In this document: positions 47,807 to 49,248 of the stretch, in pieces | Layout: each line of letters begins with the position of its first letter | Numbering within the stretch: position 1 is the stretch's first letter | NCBI GenBank assembly: GCA_034696485.1 | Contig: JAQIWT010000038.1 | Span: forward strand, 1 to 49,248 | Source of the DNA: Isohypsibius dastychi | Lineage: Eukaryota; Tardigrada; Eutardigrada; Parachela; Isohypsibiidae | Direction of reading: 5' to 3' | Length of the DNA stretch: 49,248 nucleotides | The notes under the pieces: generated by a model | What the model was told of the DNA's origin: nothing | What the model saw: only the letters and a program-made list of their open reading frames with translations | The model's database searches: none | Made by a program: the position numbers and the translations under genes

Positions 47807-48938
47807 ATGGCTGCTATTGCTGGTTCGTCCAATAATCAGATGGTGACGAAGGACAGGAAATGTTTCTCAAAGGAATGCAGCCTGACGCTAAACATTCCAG
47901 ATTTCTCCGCAAACAAGAATCGAACGGATCTTTTTGAATGCAAGAAGAGCTTTCATGAGCTTGGTGTGGGACCGGAAAAGGACCGCTTCTGGGCAGTCAG
48001 TGTGAGACCCTTTTACCGGGGTCTCCCAGATGGCCAAACACGTGGTTACAAGCGAGATTACATTTCGGCTACAGTCGATCTTCACTGCGAGTCAGGAGTA
48101 AACATTCATGGTAGCTACAAAATAAGGCAAGTCGGTTCTACATTGCTGAAAATAATTGTGACGTTTGTGGTCGAATTTCAGCTTAGTCAAAAACAACGCG
48201 ACGGAAGTTCCAATTGAATACCAATTTTGGGCACCTTTCATGCGCATAAAAGGTGGCTACAGTTCCTGGATATCTCACAGCCTTGTCGAACATGATAAAC
48301 TTAGCAAGAGCGGAGTTCTGGAAGACGGTTGCTTGCGAGTCAGAGTGGATATTCGCTACTCGGAAGTCGGAGCTACCGATAATCTCGCGATGGAATATGT
48401 GCGTGAATTGTTGTTCACGGGAGTTAATAGTGACCTGGTTGTAATGTCGTCGGACGGCGAAGAGTTTAAAGTTCACAAGTTCCAGGTTGGCCTTCAGAGT
48501 ACCATCCTCAAAGAGATGATATCAAAGATGCCAACGCGGGAAGGAACACAAAAGTTGGAAATTGATTTTAACGCGGACATCACATGGGCAATTCTGAAGT
48601 TTCTCTATGGTTTTCCTGATTGGATGCCACCCGCACCCGCTCTAGAGTCGCTCTTGACTGCCGCAGCGAAGTATGACATCATGTTTCTCAAAATTGAGTG
48701 CGTGCAGAAACTTAGGGCTGAGATATCCATCGAGCGTGCGGCGTCGTTGTTGAAGCTCGTCCATGATCACTCTGTGGATACACTGAAAAGAAGCGTTCTG
48801 GAGTTCATCGCAGGAGATATTGAGGAGTTCAATATCGTTGGCGGTTTTGAGGAGCTTGCGTCTGAGAAAGAACTTATCCGGGATATTAAAGATGCCTGCG
48901 GTGAACGAAAATCCAAGAAGCTGATAGTCGCTGTTTGA
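47807..48938 (+). CDS. MATH/BTB-like protein, probable Cullin-3 substrate adaptor
   Basis: Two exons (47807-48126 and 48182-48938) give 358 aa. The N-terminal part (about residues 1-165) resembles a diverged MATH-type beta sandwich (FWAVSVRPFYRGL and an ISATVDLHCES strand). Then comes a BTB/POZ domain opening with NSDLVVMSSDGEEFKVHKFQV, followed by a BACK-like helical region (LLTAAAKYDI, IECVQKLRAEIS, AASLLKLVHDHSVDTLK). Proteins of this shape, such as SPOP/roadkill, recruit substrates to Cullin-3 ubiquitin ligases. The intron uses a GC donor (AG|GCAAGT) and a normal TTTCAG acceptor; only this choice keeps the frame. The ATG at 47807 follows an acceptor at 47799-47800, so an upstream exon exists and may add coding sequence. 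MATH assignment is moderate; BTB is strong. Confidence 0.8.
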
Positions 48939-49248
48939 AGAAGTTATGATGACAATGACTGAAGGCGGATATCTACTCCTGCTGACTACACTTTACTTGA
49001 CATTTGGATGAGCTTTCGTACGTTTCCTTTGCCTCCGCTACGTTGACCAAAACTGGTTGGAACCGTGTCAGAACGTCTCGTAGGCCACTTTTCGTAGTGA
49101 GAGCTTTGGTAGTAGAGCTTTCGTTGTCATACCTTTCGTAGTTTAGAAATCTCGTAGTTTGCTGAACTCGGAGGCAAGAGCTTTCGTAGTAGAAAAATGG
49201 AAGTCTCGTAGTTGGAGTTTTCGTAGTCATTACCTTTCGTTGTCCGGG
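48939..49248. repeat. Degenerate TTTCGTAGT repeats at window end
   Basis: From about 49014 onward, variants of TTTCGTAGT or TCTCGTAGT recur about ten times with irregular spacing (GCTTTCGTA, TTCGTAGT, CTCGTAGTTT, CTTTCGTTGT). It has the look of a decayed simple satellite. No gene is supported, and the array may continue beyond the window. Confidence 0.6.

Noticed and set aside
1-49248. CRISPR arrays, operons, ribosome binding sites, prophage or insertion sequences
   Set aside because: The window is eukaryotic with spliced genes. No regular spacer-repeat arrays or bacterial gene layout are present, and the repeats seen are MITE-like, palindromic or simple-sequence types.

Overview
This is a nuclear, protein-coding window from a compact animal genome. 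Evidence: nearly every gene is split by short GT-AG introns (typically 45-90 nt, with good donor and acceptor consensus), and the products are metazoan: MED13, SLC38A9, PPT1, TBC1D22, astacin proteases, a chromodomain protein and a MATH/BTB-type protein. A small-genome ecdysozoan invertebrate fits best, and a tardigrade is my guess, but the sequence alone does not prove the phylum. I joined exons by hand, checking reading phase at each junction.

Layout. 0.5-1.5 kb (+): a small secreted protein of unknown family. 1.7-3.9 kb (-): SLC38A9, the lysosomal amino-acid transporter/sensor, 9 exons, 527 aa. 5.1-7.5 kb (+) and 8.2-10.0 kb (-): two tail-to-tail astacin metalloproteases that share a C-terminal leucine-rich-repeat-like region; the first has an in-frame TGA right after its signal peptide. 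11.1-13.6 kb (+): remains of a cyclic-nucleotide-gated-type channel. 14.7-26.4 kb (+): MED13, 22 exons, 1,992 aa; its intron 8 holds a MITE-like element and a CCGCAA-rich repeat field. 27.5-28.7 kb (+): a third astacin with an intact frame but no catalytic residues. 29.5-30.8 kb: overlapping candidate genes on opposite strands. 31.0-32.4 kb (-): PPT1, 8 exons, 306 aa. 32.8-33.9 kb (+): a chromodomain+SAM protein, divergent from PPT1. 35.4-38.4 kb (+): TBC1D22, 5 exons, 496 aa. 39.2-45.8 kb (+): a 2,039-aa secreted protein built from about 31 ten-cysteine modules encoded by near-identical-length symmetric exons. 47.8-48.9 kb (+): a MATH/BTB-like protein with a GC-AG intron.

The genes do not form one pathway. 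SLC38A9 and PPT1 are both lysosomal, MED13 and the chromodomain-SAM protein are nuclear, and the astacins and the cysteine-rich protein are secreted. The most novel parts are the cysteine-rich repeat gene (exon-by-exon expansion with a preserved 561-bp unit), the astacin+LRR architecture whose two copies share no intron position, and the chromodomain+SAM fusion.
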